DNA of 64,000 bases. Origin: Epiperipatus broadwayi (taxonomy: Eukaryota; Onychophora; Udeonychophora; Euonychophora; Peripatidae). Within the stretch, counting starts at the first letter, position 1. Each line of letters starts with the position of its first letter. Below are positions 37,386 to 48,767 of this stretch, piece after piece. The position numbers and the translations under genes are program-made. Below the pieces are notes generated by a model. That model ran no database searches, had not been told where the DNA came from, and saw only the letters and a list, made by a program, of their open reading frames with translations. The DNA lies in the NCBI GenBank assembly GCA_028023455.1, contig JAQFVV010006274.1, positions 2,668,001 to 2,732,000 of the forward strand, in the 5' to 3' direction.

Positions 37386-38277
37386 TAAAGTTGAAAGGAA
37401 AAAGAGGAATAAACACAAAATTTTTTGTAGACACTTTTTATATTACACTGGAATAACAGATAAGAGTTAAATAATAATTTTGAATTTTAAAAATTATTAT
37501 AAATTATACATTAAAACAATGCCTATTTAATGTTTTATTCTATTTTGATAATTAACACAAGGATGCTTTTATGTTACAATAAATATATTGATAATTATAA
37601 AATTTCATTACCTATTTTAATTAGAATAAGAAATTTTTTAAAATTAAGACTTGTACAACATTTTTTGATAAAAATCCTATAAAGATGTTGAAAGGATTAA
37701 GAAATACTTTTAGATAAATATTTGCTATTTAATTAAGATGAATTAAAAAAAAAAATCATTAACTTTTTTTAAAATCAAGATAAAAAAAAATTTATTTTTA
37801 ATTACTGTGTTTTTAAAATCAAGATAAAAAAATTATTTTAATTACTGTGTTTTTTTAAATTCCATGATATATTATAAAAAGGTGGATTCGAATCATTCAT
37901 AACCCTTATGACAGTTTACAGCAATATGATTATAAATTTATAACTGAAGGCAAGAGATAGTTTCCAGATGCTGCTGCTGGTGCAATGATGATAAGAGTTT
38001 GAATTCACACTGAAGCAAGGCCCATGTTTTATGTGATTCATAGTCTGTACATATATCTGATTTTTACCTTTCTCAAAAATGTCAACAAGCCAATCTACTG
38101 TTTTAGAATGAATGAGCTTACCAAAATATTCCATTGGCTTGCTGAAGAATTATCTTTCTATGATTTTGCAGATATATTGCTTTATCTGCATGCAAGGAAA
38201 CACAGACAAAGGTACTGCTTTGTGAATATAAAGTACATACAGATATCAGTTGGTTTTAAAGGTAAATAATTTTTGAC
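37386..38277. other. interior of the possible LTR element, right part
   Basis: Stop-rich AT sequence up to 37900, then a less AT-rich block (37900-38270) open on both strands for 70-80 codons. The plus frame includes FHWLAEELSFYDFADILLYL; I recognise no family. Confidence 0.4.
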
Positions 38278-39612
38278 TAAATTATTCAACTAAAATTAAA
38301 ATAATGAAAGAAAAATAAGATATATTCCAGTTTTATTTTATTAAAAAAGGAAAACTCCCAAAATCTCTGAAGAACAAAAGAACTTGCTAGCATAAAACTT
38401 GCTAGCATATATTTAAAGATGGTTACCATTAATAATCAATCTAAAAAAAAACTTTTATGAAGGATTGTCAAAGGCATAATATTTTTTAAAAAAAAGAACT
38501 TTTACTTATCATTAGAAATAGTGAATTAATAAATAACTTTGCCTTGTAGGGGATAATAATAATACACACATATGTGTGCAGTTTATGCATATTTTCAACA
38601 TGGAATTAATTATGTTCTGAAAAAATATAACAATATACATTTATTGAGTTAATTTTTTTATAAATTCTAGTGTGTACACACAAATTATACCCATATGTAT
38701 TAAAATCAGTCATCAAACACATATAATTATGTATTATAAAAGTGAAATTTTATTATTGGTTTATAATAATTTAAAGATGTTGCTTTTAAATTATTATGCA
38801 GCACATTTGAGTGCTTATACATAAGTGTGTTCTATGTAAACCTATTGAGATATATGTAAACTACAATGTAATAGCAATTTTTTTACTATTATTCTAATCA
38901 AAATCATAATGCTGGATTTATAGAGTAATCAACAGATGTTAATCTAATTTTATTGTTATTAATAAATTTATATTTTACTAATTTTATTTGAATGAATTTA
39001 TTTAATCTTAATCAAGGTTTAAAACATTATCCATTAGAATTATCTTTTGTTCACAGTTACAGATAATTATAGAGTTCTTGCTGACTGAGCTGGTTTCATG
39101 CATAACAGTTAGTTATATGGATTGGGATTTATGTTTAGTGTTACGGACATCCAATTGATGATGATTTCATTACTTCTCTAATGTTGTATGGCACAAAGAG
39201 ATATTCTTTAAAGTTCATATACCCAATTTTATTTCTAATTAGAAATTGTTTATAGTTGGCCAGTACATTAATGGTACTAAGTAACCAGGGAATTGATGAT
39301 GATCAGCATGGTTTTTATATCCTAACAATATTATTTTTTGTATATACTCAGCTGGATTAGCACTTGAGTCTGTCCATCCAAATTATTGTGTATTGCTGCC
39401 TTAAGTTTGGCAGTAGTAGATCATGATGACTGATTACTACTCATGTGTTAGTTGGTGAACTTATAGTTACTTATAGTGTTGTTTTGCTGATCTCACATGC
39501 TTATGTCATTTCATTTCATTCCTTTTAAAATTTTATATTTTGTCATTGACTTGGGTGTGAAGTTGATGGAGTGCCATCAACCCAGATACACCCCTGACTT
39601 CGTACCATTAGA
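38278..39612 (+). repeat. direct repeat, right copy (possible 3' LTR)
   Basis: Partner of 33019-34496; it ends near CTTCGTACCATTAGAG before a TA run. Confidence 0.75.

Positions 39613-39661
<49 letters not shown>
39613..39661. repeat. (TA)n microsatellite
   Basis: About 24 TA units. Confidence 0.95.
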
Positions 39662-39663
<2 letters not shown>

Positions 39664-40118
39664 ATTCTCACTAGTATACCCAGATATTTTCAAATCATTG
39701 TGAACATTAGAGCAGAGTGATTACCACTACAGAGATGTTCACATCTTTCTTTATTTTTCATGCAACCTAGATAGACTTAAACCTATCAGACATTCTGATT
39801 AAGAAGATACAGTTGCAACTTTCATAAACAACAAGGCATTCTTAATTGGCTAATTTTTGGAACTTTTATCATTTTAGATTTCTTAAATTATCAATACTTT
39901 ATATACTTTTTATTGATTCTTTAGTGTGGCTTATATAAAATGGTTAATGTCATGTTTTTAAAAATATCTATCGATAAAACTCTTTATAAAGTGATTATTT
40001 ATTTACCTTTTTTTATTATAAAATGTTATTTATGTACAATAAAAATTATTATAATAATATAATTAGTACAGGAACATGTAATAGACTGTGAGTTGCATTA
40101 AACTTTAACACATGTTAA

Positions 40119-40190
40119 ACGTTGGTGGCCGAGTGGTTAGCACAGCTGCCATAGAAACAGTTGTCCCGGTGTTCGCTTCCCGGGTGACGC
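40119..40190 (+). pseudogene. tRNA-Val-like pseudogene
   Basis: 72 nt matching the sequence at 8740-8811: ACGTTGG, TGGCCGAGTGGTTAGCACAG, GTTCGCTTCCCGGG, TGACGC. The anticodon loop is damaged (CCATAGAAAC). CTTTGACA follows, as it does in the other copy, which supports a dispersed tRNA-derived repeat. Confidence 0.7.
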
Positions 40191-40282
40191 TTTGACACAT
40201 TAAAAAAAACTTTAACACATTGATAATAAATTATGTTAATAATATAAACTGCATAAAATAACACAATAAGCAAATTAATACA

Positions 40283-40640
40283 TTGTACAAGCTTAAACCT
40301 GCATTTATATATGTGATATATTCGGGATTTGAACTCAGACTTTCACACAACACACTACTCTCAGTGCCATTTCATATTGCTGACTCATCTGATCACACAC
40401 ATGTTGAAATGACAAATAATCATCGATATACGTATTTCATGCTAAATCAGCAATCATCAGTTGGTCTAAATTACTATCTCCACACATATATACAATCAGT
40501 GCTCAGCTTTATATTAAGATAGCCAATCTTCATACTTTAATGGACAGGCTTCAAACTACTCCAACCCACAACTTTTCAGCCTTCCATTTCATTGAAAATC
40601 TGATGATAGAACATTCAAAACTCATGTTAATGTCAAGGTT
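40283..40640 (-). mobile_element. tRNA-derived repeat joined to a G ribozyme
   Basis: On the minus strand a hammerhead (40421-40466) is followed about 60 nt on by GGCACTGAGAGTAG and GAGTTCAAATCCC, which reads as a pol III B box in a decayed tRNA-like head. The upstream part (about 40470-40640) matches 62575-62720. A SINE-like element with a hammerhead is known from schistosomes; this may be an unrelated analogue. Confidence 0.55.
40421..40466 (-). ncRNA. hammerhead ribozyme, family G
   Basis: Minus strand: CCAA, CTGATGA (40454-40460), stem II TGCT-loop-AGCA with flanking U-U, GAAA (40435-40438), 8-nt palindrome ATACGTAT (40428-40435), A17. The 3' side of stem I is missing compared with the 62.5-kb copy, so this copy is damaged. 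Confidence 0.6.
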
Positions 40641-40759
40641 GTCATCCTACCCATGTTTACATATTAGTCATTCTGATCTCTCATGTACAGGAGAATAATG
40701 CATTTATACATACATATGTGAGGGGTGGGCAGACCTTTTACACACTATTTATATAAATT

Positions 40760-40960
40760 AATACATTGTACCTTGACACTAACATGAGCTTTGAATGTTC
40801 CATCATCTGGTGGGTCAGCAATATGAGATGGCACTGACAGTAGTAAGTCATGTGAAAGTCTGAGTTCAAATCCCACATATATTACAATAAGAAAATGTAA
40901 TGTAACATTTGGGCACCTTAATGGACAATAAAAACAAGTTGATTCAACTTTTTTTTTAAA
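40760..40960 (+). repeat. tRNA-derived repeat fragment, inverted partner
   Basis: GGTCAGCAATATGAGATGGC and AAGTCTGAGTTCAAATCCCA match the minus-strand repeat at 40283-40400 and again contain a B box. AACATGAGCTTTGAATG near 40785 mirrors the sequence near 40615, so the two pieces form an inverted pair. Confidence 0.6.
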
Positions 40961-41302
40961 AAAATTGTTACAAAGCTGTGAATAAATTCTGAAATATCTA
41001 GCTGTGAGTCCAGTCTATAACTTGCATTAAATCATATCGGTCAAGTAACAATATTTAACATAAAATCATGTACAAATTTACACATATATGCTTTCATTTA
41101 TTCATTTTATTTTAAGGTAATATAAGTTTTATCTTAAAGACAATGTAACAAAATAAATAGCTGCAAAAAACACATGGAACAAAATAAATAGATGCAAAAA
41201 AACATATGGAACAAAGCTTTAATGAATAGTTTAATGTGTTTAACTAGTTTTTGACTGGTGTCTGTCAGAGATGTAGCAATTGATGACATGAGAGGAGGGT
41301 GT

Positions 41303-41340
41303 ATATATATATATATATATATATATACACCCTCCTCTCA

Positions 41341-41385
<45 letters not shown>
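41303..41385. repeat. (TA)n with embedded GAGGAGGGTG inverted repeat
   Basis: GAGAGGAGGGTG (about 41291-41302) and its complement CACCCTCCTCTC (about 41328-41339) flank the first TA run; a second TA run follows. Confidence 0.85.
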
Positions 41386-41387
<2 letters not shown>

Positions 41388-41559
41388 CATGCTAATTTAC
41401 ATTTAATTTGTATGTAGCATTATGAAAGATGGATAGACCATTTTTTTGGAAAGCAAAATACAGGATTTCTTCTTCTTAATGGTATATTTGTTTTTAGAGA
41501 TGTGTCATGCCTCCATAATTTTTCATTTGGCATCATTGCACTCAGTGCAAGCAATGTTT

Positions 41560-43000
41560 CTAAAGGAAGGAATAAAGACATGGCCAGTTGTGGGGAAATA
41601 TTAAAAAAAATTGAATGATTATCAGAATTGTTTTTAGCTTTGTTATAGAGATAAGGGTGTTGAGCATTGTGAATATAGTGGTTATCCCAAGATTCACCAT
41701 AGTTATGAAGGGGCAGGTGGTGTTTATGTCATTTGATTTTGAACACAATCTGGGATTGGAGATCAGCTGGCAAACTATTCTTTGACTGGTTAAGTAAGCA
41801 TTATAGTGGAGGGAAGTTCTTAGAGCTATTTCATGAGTGGCAATGATAATTTTAGTGATGCAGTACAATATTCTAGGTATACAAGCAAGGTAAATCCAAG
41901 GTTTCAAGTTAGTGGGTGTGAGGAGATGTTGTAATTTATGATAAAAAGTTTCTAATGGTTTGTAAGGAGCTGTATCACTATATCTCATGCGGCACAATTC
42001 TGATACTATTACTATGTGCTGATATTATCTGTTCTGTGACATTTGAACTTACATAAATGGAGATTATCATGTGGGAATGCTTTAAAGTCTGGCTAATTTG
42101 TGAAGGGCAATGTATGCAAGTCTGGATGGATAAAGCCACACACATGTATGGGGTTAATAATCATTGAATAGTTCAAGCTTGTGTGGTCATGTTGTATATA
42201 GAGGTCAAGGTACTTAATCCCATTCCAAGTATCTTTACTTTCACAGGTTAGAGTGAGTGATATGGCATGTGTGAAGTCTTGATAAATTTGGTATATTATA
42301 GGGTCAGGAGCACATAAAAAGATGTCATTGATATAATGAAGTAGCAAAGAAGGGTTTGAAGCATAGTATGCAGGTATAATCTTTTCTTCAATGGGTTTTC
42401 AAGAAAATGCTTGAGATCATACCACTAGTTGGCAATCCCATGAGCTAGCCAATATCCATTCAATAGTGGACATCGATGAAGGAGGCCATGATGTCATTAT
42501 GGATCCATGATAAACATTCATTGATGAACTCTGTTTTATGAGAATTATATTTTATAATTTGTAAATTTTGTTTGATAAGTTAGATGGAAGCTATGTGAGG
42601 GTTGACCAGTAGAGTTCAGTAATGTCAAGTGATGTGAGGTGGTCTTGTTGGTTTAGATAGGCATGCTTAATTAGATTGAAACACTCAACGGAGGATTTTA
42701 TAGTGTATTTTTCAAAGCCAAGTGAGTCAAGAAGCCATTGGCATATTATTTTAAAAGCATTGTAGTAATAAGTACCACTGAAATAGATTATCAGACACAA
42801 AGTCTGTATGTTTTTGGGTAGCTTAATATTGACAAATAGTCTAGAGTGTGTGGCAATTCCTGTTTTGAAAATGCCTTTTTTTCAGTATTTGCATAGCCTG
42901 TAGATATACATTTGTGTTTTTATGTCATTTTATATTGCAGAAAACTATTGAATTGAATATTAGATTAGCAATCTAGGTGCTTATTTTGGATATGAAGTCT
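41560..43000 (-). pseudogene. PLE reverse transcriptase + GIY-YIG relic, left arm
   Basis: Minus strand, in order: LTSLDITELYWSTL near 42600 (compare SxDVxxLF of PLE RTs); GLPTSGMISSIFLE near 42400-42440 (RT motif GxPxSxxxS); LHYINDIFLC near 42310-42345, where the catalytic YxDD box has become YIND; GIKYLDLYIQ near 42210 (FLDL motif). Beyond 41900 a frame gives VNLGITTI and, in another frame, GESWDNHYIHN, resembling the YIGES region of the endonuclease. Several frameshifts and stops; dead. Confidence 0.7.
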
Positions 43001-43349
43001 TGTTTGGGCAAAAGCACAAAGCACTAGTTGTTGCAAAGGAAGTATCTCTTAGTCAAAGCAATTCTTTTGGGCCAATCCCCATTTCTAAATGTAGCAAGCG
43101 AGGAGGTAGTGGTTTGTCCAACTTTTTTCAATGGATGCTTTCACACTGAGAGCTGTCATTAAACAAGTTGCACAAATTACCACCTCCAGAATTGGTATAT
43201 TTAGAAGTGGGGATTGTTCAAAAGAATTGCTGTGACCAAGAGATACTTTCTTAATAATAACATCACACATGTCAAGAAAGATAATAGCCAGTGCTTCATG
43301 CTTTTACCCAAACAAGATTTTATATCCAACATTAATATTCAAATAGTTT

Positions 43350-44760
43350 AACATTAATATTCAAATAGTTTAATTTTCAAATTCAATCCAACAGTTTCCT
43401 ACAATATAAAATGGTAAAAAAGACAATTTTATATCTACAGTACTATGAAAATATTGCAACAAGGATTTTTTTAAAACAGGAATACTAAAGTAAGTATCCC
43501 TCAGCTGCCATATCCCCTTAGACTATTTGCCAATATTAAGCTACACAAGAATGTACAGTGACACTTATTACTATAAAGCTTCTAAGATAATAAGCCAACG
43601 ACTTTTGATTCATTTGGCTTTGACAAACACATTATGGAATTCCCTTTTTTGAGTGCACGAATCTAATTAAGAATACTTGCTTAAACCAACAAGACAATGT
43701 ATCACTCAACATTACTGAATTCTACTGATCAATCCTCACATAGTTTCCATACAACTGATCAAACAAAAATTATAAAGCATAGAATACAACCCTCATAAAA
43801 TAGAGTTTATCTTGAATGTTGAATATGGATCCATAAGTATATCACAGCCTCCTTCAACAATATCCACTACAAAATGGATCTTGGATGGCCCATAGGACTG
43901 CCAAATAGAGTTATCACACTAAAGAAAGGATTATACCCACATACTATGCCTCAAATCCTTTGATATATCTTCATTATATTGATAACATCTTCTTATGAGA
44001 TCCTGACCATACAATGTCCCAAATTCTGCAAGCGTGCCTGTGGAAGCAAAGATATTTCAAATAAGATTAAATACCTTGATCTCTATATACAATGTGACCA
44101 CATTTCTTGAACTTTCAAAGGATTATTAAACCTATACACATGCATGGGCCCTATCCACCCTGACTCACATACATTGCACTCTCACAAACTAGCCAGACTT
44201 AAAGCATTTCTACACCATAACCATAATTTATATGTTCAAATCACACAGGAAAGATAATATTAGCACATGTATATCAGAATTGTTCAGAAAGGGATATAAG
44301 GATCCAGCTCTCCTTCAAATAATTAGAAACTTTTACCATAAAATATAACACCCCTTTCCCCCCACACCAATTTGAAGCCTTGGATTTCTCCTTATATATC
44401 TAGCACAACCTACCTCATCATTAAAATTATCACTCCCAACCATCAAATAACTCTATATAATTCATCTCTACTACAATGCTTACTTAACAACTCAAAGTAT
44501 AGATTGTCAGCTGATTTCACTCCAGATTGTGTAAAAAATCAAATACTGTATCTCCACCTGCCTTTCTGTATACTATGGTGAATCTCAGGCCAACCTCTCA
44601 ATTTGCATTGCTCACACACTTATTTCTATAACAAAGCTAAAACCAATTCCAATACATGTTCAATTTTTTTTGAACATTTTTTCACAACTGGCCATGCCTT
44701 TATTCAACTCATTTATTGATATTGTATGCACTGAATGCAATGATGCCAAATAAAAAATTA
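43350..44760 (+). pseudogene. PLE reverse transcriptase + GIY-YIG relic, right arm
   Basis: Diverged mirror of the left arm: a plus-strand frame gives SLNITEFY near 43710, the GLPNRVITLKKG region near 43900, YIDNIFL near 43975 in place of YxDDxF, and ISNKIKYLDLYIQ near 44065. Further on, the Met-initiated frame at 44372-44581 gives LLNNSKYRLSADF, the linker before GIY-YIG. Frameshifts throughout. Confidence 0.7.
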
Positions 44761-45000
44761 ATAGGCATGTCACATCTCTAAAGATAAATATGCCATTAAT
44801 AAGAGGAAGTCCTTTTCAAAAATAGCTTACCCACCCATAACCCTACATGTAAATTAAATGTAAATAAACATAAGCAATATGTATACATCCTTCCTCCCCA
44901 CTACAACCATTGCTATCTTTATGACCAATACTAGTCAAAAGCTAGCCAAGCACATTATATTAAACTATTCATTAAAGCTTTGCTCCATATGTTTTTTTCA

Positions 45001-47279
45001 TATATTAATTTTATTTTACTTTATTTTTATTTGTCTTTAAATCAACAATAAATCAATTGCAAATAGAGGTTGCTATGTAATAAAATTTAGATTAAGAAAT
45101 TATCTTTGCAGTAAAATTCTCCTAATCACTTCAAAAAGATATTTCTTTATTACTAAAATATTTTTGTTGCTGGAAGAACTTAGTTTTTGTTAAAGGTTTT
45201 TTAAAGAAATCTGATTGAAATAATTATCTTCATTATTCCATTTTATCTATTTTCTGGAAGCAATTTGTTTTTTATTCATTGGCAGTTTACAATTGGTGAT
45301 TGAAATTGAACTAAATTTAGTCATGAAATTAATATTTCATTTTTGTTTTATGTGTAGTTGTGAAGTCATTTTTTAGTGTAATTTTATAGTAATCATGAAA
45401 AACAACAACAGAAAAATAAATAGAGAAAGGAAAATGTTTCCATCAATAGATAAGATGTGGTTGTTTTAAAAATATTTTTGAAAGAGTGTATTTCTATTTG
45501 AAAGGGGGTTGGTTTCTTTCTAGTCAACTATAATGGCATAGATCTCATAAATATGTGATTTGTATTTTGTTTTGTTTTTTATGTAATTATTGATGAAATT
45601 TTAATTTACTTGAATTTGTAATGGTGAAATTTTTATCAGTAAAAAAAAAAAAAGTTTTTTTTTTTTTAAAGAGTCATTTAATCATGAAAGATTATTCCAA
45701 ATGGAGAGTAGAATATTTTTGTTTGATTCTGATTGAATAATCATTACATGGAGACTTCTCTGACAATTTTAATGATATCTTGAAGTTTTTTATTTGTATT
45801 TATTTGTTTATTTTTATTGTTTTTACCAATTACTATACTATTTTGTTTTAGAAAAGATAAAATCTATATTTTGATTTTCTGCCAGTAGTATTTTTTTTCC
45901 ATTTCATCATTACTTAATAGAATAATATTTGGAAAGACTTACTTGAGACCTGTCTATAAAATTGCTGTCATGTTAAGAATTTATCACTAAAACAGCATCA
46001 GCCATATTGCAATATTTCTAATTGCATAATAAATCAGATTGTTTATCATTTATGTAAACAGATATCGATACAAGTAATTAGTTGACGTAGGAAAATGATC
46101 AATAGTCATTCCTATTTCCAAAGTAAATGCTGTTGCATGTATATTCTTCAAAAACTGATCAATGTTAAAATATTTTTTTTAAGTAGCAAAAAATTTTGAT
46201 AAATTGAATCTCAAGAATGTATGTATAAACTTTCCAGAAATAACAAAAATTAGAGTTTTTTTAAAAGTATAATAGATTTTATCATTATTTCGGATTTAAA
46301 TCAGTTTTTTTTTTTTTTGGTATCCATTTGCTTTTTACTGTCATATATGAAACTTCAAGAAAACGTTTGGATAACTTTAAGAAGTCTTAATGATTTAACA
46401 GCCTCCTCCAAAATCTGTAAATGATTAATATGATAGTTTTATAAACAAGAACTGTTTTGTAGAAGACGGAAGTAAATGAATTACAAAAAATGATAATTGA
46501 TATATCCTATTATAATTGAATCTGTATGCCAAAAGTTCTCTATTTTTCTAAAAGTGAATACCTTAATTTATTTACAAATGTATTAGGTTGTTGTTCATAA
46601 GGTTTAAAAACAAAATATATAGTTGAGAGTTAAGTTTATCAATGATTATATCTGGTATTTTTTTAATGGCTTGATTGACTTTTTTATTCTGTTCAGTTTT
46701 ATTAACTTCCTTTTCAACTTCTTTTTAATCACCTTATTCAAAATTTTTGAGTCAATATCCTTAGGAAAAATGACCATATTGATTGTGTTTTTATAATATT
46801 CTCTTTAGAATTATCTGCAAAGTTTGGGCTAAAATTGCTAATAGATAAAAAAAATAATATAATATTAACAATACTTTTTAAAAGAAATTTTGAAATTTTA
46901 GTTGCCTTTTTTAAATAGTAGTAGGAAAAAATATATTATTTATAGGAAAATCCAATTATTTTCAACATTTTAAAACTTTTGAATAGGATTTTAAAATGAA
47001 AGATTGTTCTTTTTAACTGATGCATTAATTTTTAGAAATTGGCTTTTTTGATATGAGATGTTTTAGATATTGATGTACATGTTTTTTGGTTTTGAAGTTA
47101 CTGAATTTTTTTTTTTTTGTTCTTTTGATGCTCAAATGAAAATGCTTTCTTTGCGTCTTTTTTTTTATATGTATATATATATATGTAAATATCCTCTTTT
47201 TATACATTTTAGAATATTTAGAATACTTCTCACATAAAAGAGACTTTCTGTTTATTTTAAACCACATAAGTAGACAATT
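45001..47279. other. AT-rich stretch, nothing recognised
   Basis: Long T-rich and A-rich runs. The minus-strand open frame at 47025-47288 is lysine-rich low complexity without a domain. Confidence 0.55.
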
Positions 47280-47468
47280 ATAAGTCATATATATATGTAA
47301 AGTTATTAATTATAGCATTTTCCAACATTATAATGTAATTTTTAATTACTTTGAAAGAATGTTATCAAATCTTTTTATTATTGCTATCTTGCCCACCAAG
47401 CAAATGCAAAATGAGTATTTCGTTTGCAGTTTCATATATATATACTTATTTCTTCCATCTATCCCACA

Positions 47469-47513
<45 letters not shown>

Positions 47514-48387
47514 GCCCTTGTGTATGGGTCACCATTTAAGTTTTATGCTAATCTAGTAGAAAATTTTAAATTTAAGAAGTATTTTAAAAGTGTGATGTTG
47601 ACTTTGCTTGTGGTAATGTTACCATAAGTTTAATTAAAGCAATCTATGAGTATTTGATATGTGAATTGTGTTGATATTGAGAGACATTTAAAATGATGAT
47701 GATTATCATATAATACTGCATTAATAAATTTAATAACAAATGTTTAAAGCTAAAGTATTTAAAAGACAAGTTAAAATTAGACAAAGATATTTATTTAATT
47801 TAAAATATATGTTAAAAGTGAATAAAAATATTTTAAATTATAAGTACTTAAATTGAGATTAATATTTGATTTTAATCATATCAAATAATTATTTTAAATC
47901 TGATATAATATCTTATTTATTTTAAAAATAAATATTTATTTTAAAAAAGCAATTGTTAAGTTATTTTTAGACGACAGCAAGCGTTTCTTTTATTGTAAAA
48001 AGAATAGATGTTTGTTAAATTTACACACACATGCGTGGAAGTTGTCTAATAAAGTTGCATAATTATTTTAAAAAATCATGTTATAAATTTATAAATAATA
48101 CGTGAGTTATCACGAGATAAAAATAAAGATATTAATGTAAAATATTAAATCTGATTTTTAAAAATATTACTTTAAAAATATAACGTATTTAAAAAGATTT
48201 AGTTTATTTTAAATGTCTTATAAAAGTTAAGATTTAAACAAGGAGAAGAATATTTTAAAAAGTTTGATAGATTTGAAAAACGATAAAATTATTTTAAAAG
48301 TGATAATATTAAATATTAAATAAGTCATTATTTATTTTTAATAGTGTGTTAATAAATATGTAAAAAAAAGTTTGATTGTTTAAACGA

Positions 48388-48445
48388 CCAATCAGATGTG
48401 AGTCTCTTCCAGTATAAAAGCTGATTCAATTGTTGAAGGGGCTCT
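48388..48445 (+). promoter_or_regulatory. promoter-like CCAAT plus TATA box
   Basis: CCAATCAG at 48388 and TATAAAAG at 48413-48420 lie 25 bp apart, followed about 30 nt on by a less AT-rich GAAGGGGCTCTCTAC. The spacing suits a pol II promoter for the insertion. Confidence 0.4.
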
Positions 48446-48563
48446 CTACAATAATTTTAAGTTAATCGTGCTATTGGAAAATAGCTAAGTAAATTATAAA
48501 GCTCTTAAATATTTAAAATCATAAGAGTGTTATTGTATATATTTATAATTTTTAAAGATAAGT

Positions 48564-48767
48564 ATGCATAGAAACTTAATATTCCCTATTGTCTTCTCAA
48601 TATCGAACTCAATTTACACAAATAATCATGGAAACTCACATATCGGAGAAATATATCAGAAACTTTATGCTAAAATAACGACGCGTAGTACTAAAACTAC
48701 AGATGAAAAAGTAGTATTTTGGACTATAAATAGTTTTAAAAGTTTAAATTATTATTGTCTATTATAA
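48564..48767 (+). CDS. small hypothetical ORF in the AT-rich insertion
   Basis: 67 codons starting about 120 nt downstream of the predicted start site. There is a hydrophobic N-terminus (NLIFPIVFSISNSIY) and a polar middle (KITTRSTKTTDEK), with no recognised domain. It contains more CpGs (GACGCG) than its surroundings. Could be chance; its support is only the upstream promoter-like block. Confidence 0.25.
   Translation: MHRNLIFPIVFSISNSIYTNNHGNSHIGEIYQKLYAKITTRSTKTTDEKVVFWTINSFKSLNYYCLL

Larger units (their letters stand above)
33019..39612 (+). mobile_element. possible second LTR element with retrozyme insertion
   Basis: Direct repeats of about 1.48 kb (33019-34496) and 1.33 kb (38278-39612) bracket 3.8 kb. 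The left repeat ends AGTACA followed by a primer-site-like sequence very similar in context to that of the 16-22 kb element. Its RT is absent; the interior holds a family B ribozyme array and unassigned sequence. The start of the repeats does not show a clear TG, so an LTR identity is inferred, not shown. A simple segmental duplication is the alternative. Confidence 0.45.
41200..45000. mobile_element. inverted pair of decayed PLE copies
   Basis: Two arms of about 1.8 kb meet near 43140. Landmarks are AAGTATCTCTTAGTCAAAG (43040) against its mirror near 43245, TGGCCAGTTGTGG (41581) against CCACAACTGGCCA-like sequence near 44685, and CTTTAATGAATAGTTTAA (41216) against the mirror near 44980. Both arms encode RT and GIY-YIG relics reading outward. 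Faint ribozyme remains with ACTAGT or GCTAGC palindromes sit near 41250 (minus) and 44945 (plus). Confidence 0.8.

Noticed and set aside
37916-38269. Frames of 72 and 81 codons on opposite strands
   Set aside because: No recognised family on either strand; left as unexplained sequence.
40590-40625. CTGATGATAGAACATTCAAAA as a ribozyme core
   Set aside because: The GAAA box and a convincing helix III are missing; related sites near 62700 and 15810 are no better.
44920-44965. Ribozyme at the right end of the 41-45 kb PLE pair
   Set aside because: A palindrome and an AAAA box remain, but the CUGANGA box is not readable with confidence; noted only as a possible remnant.
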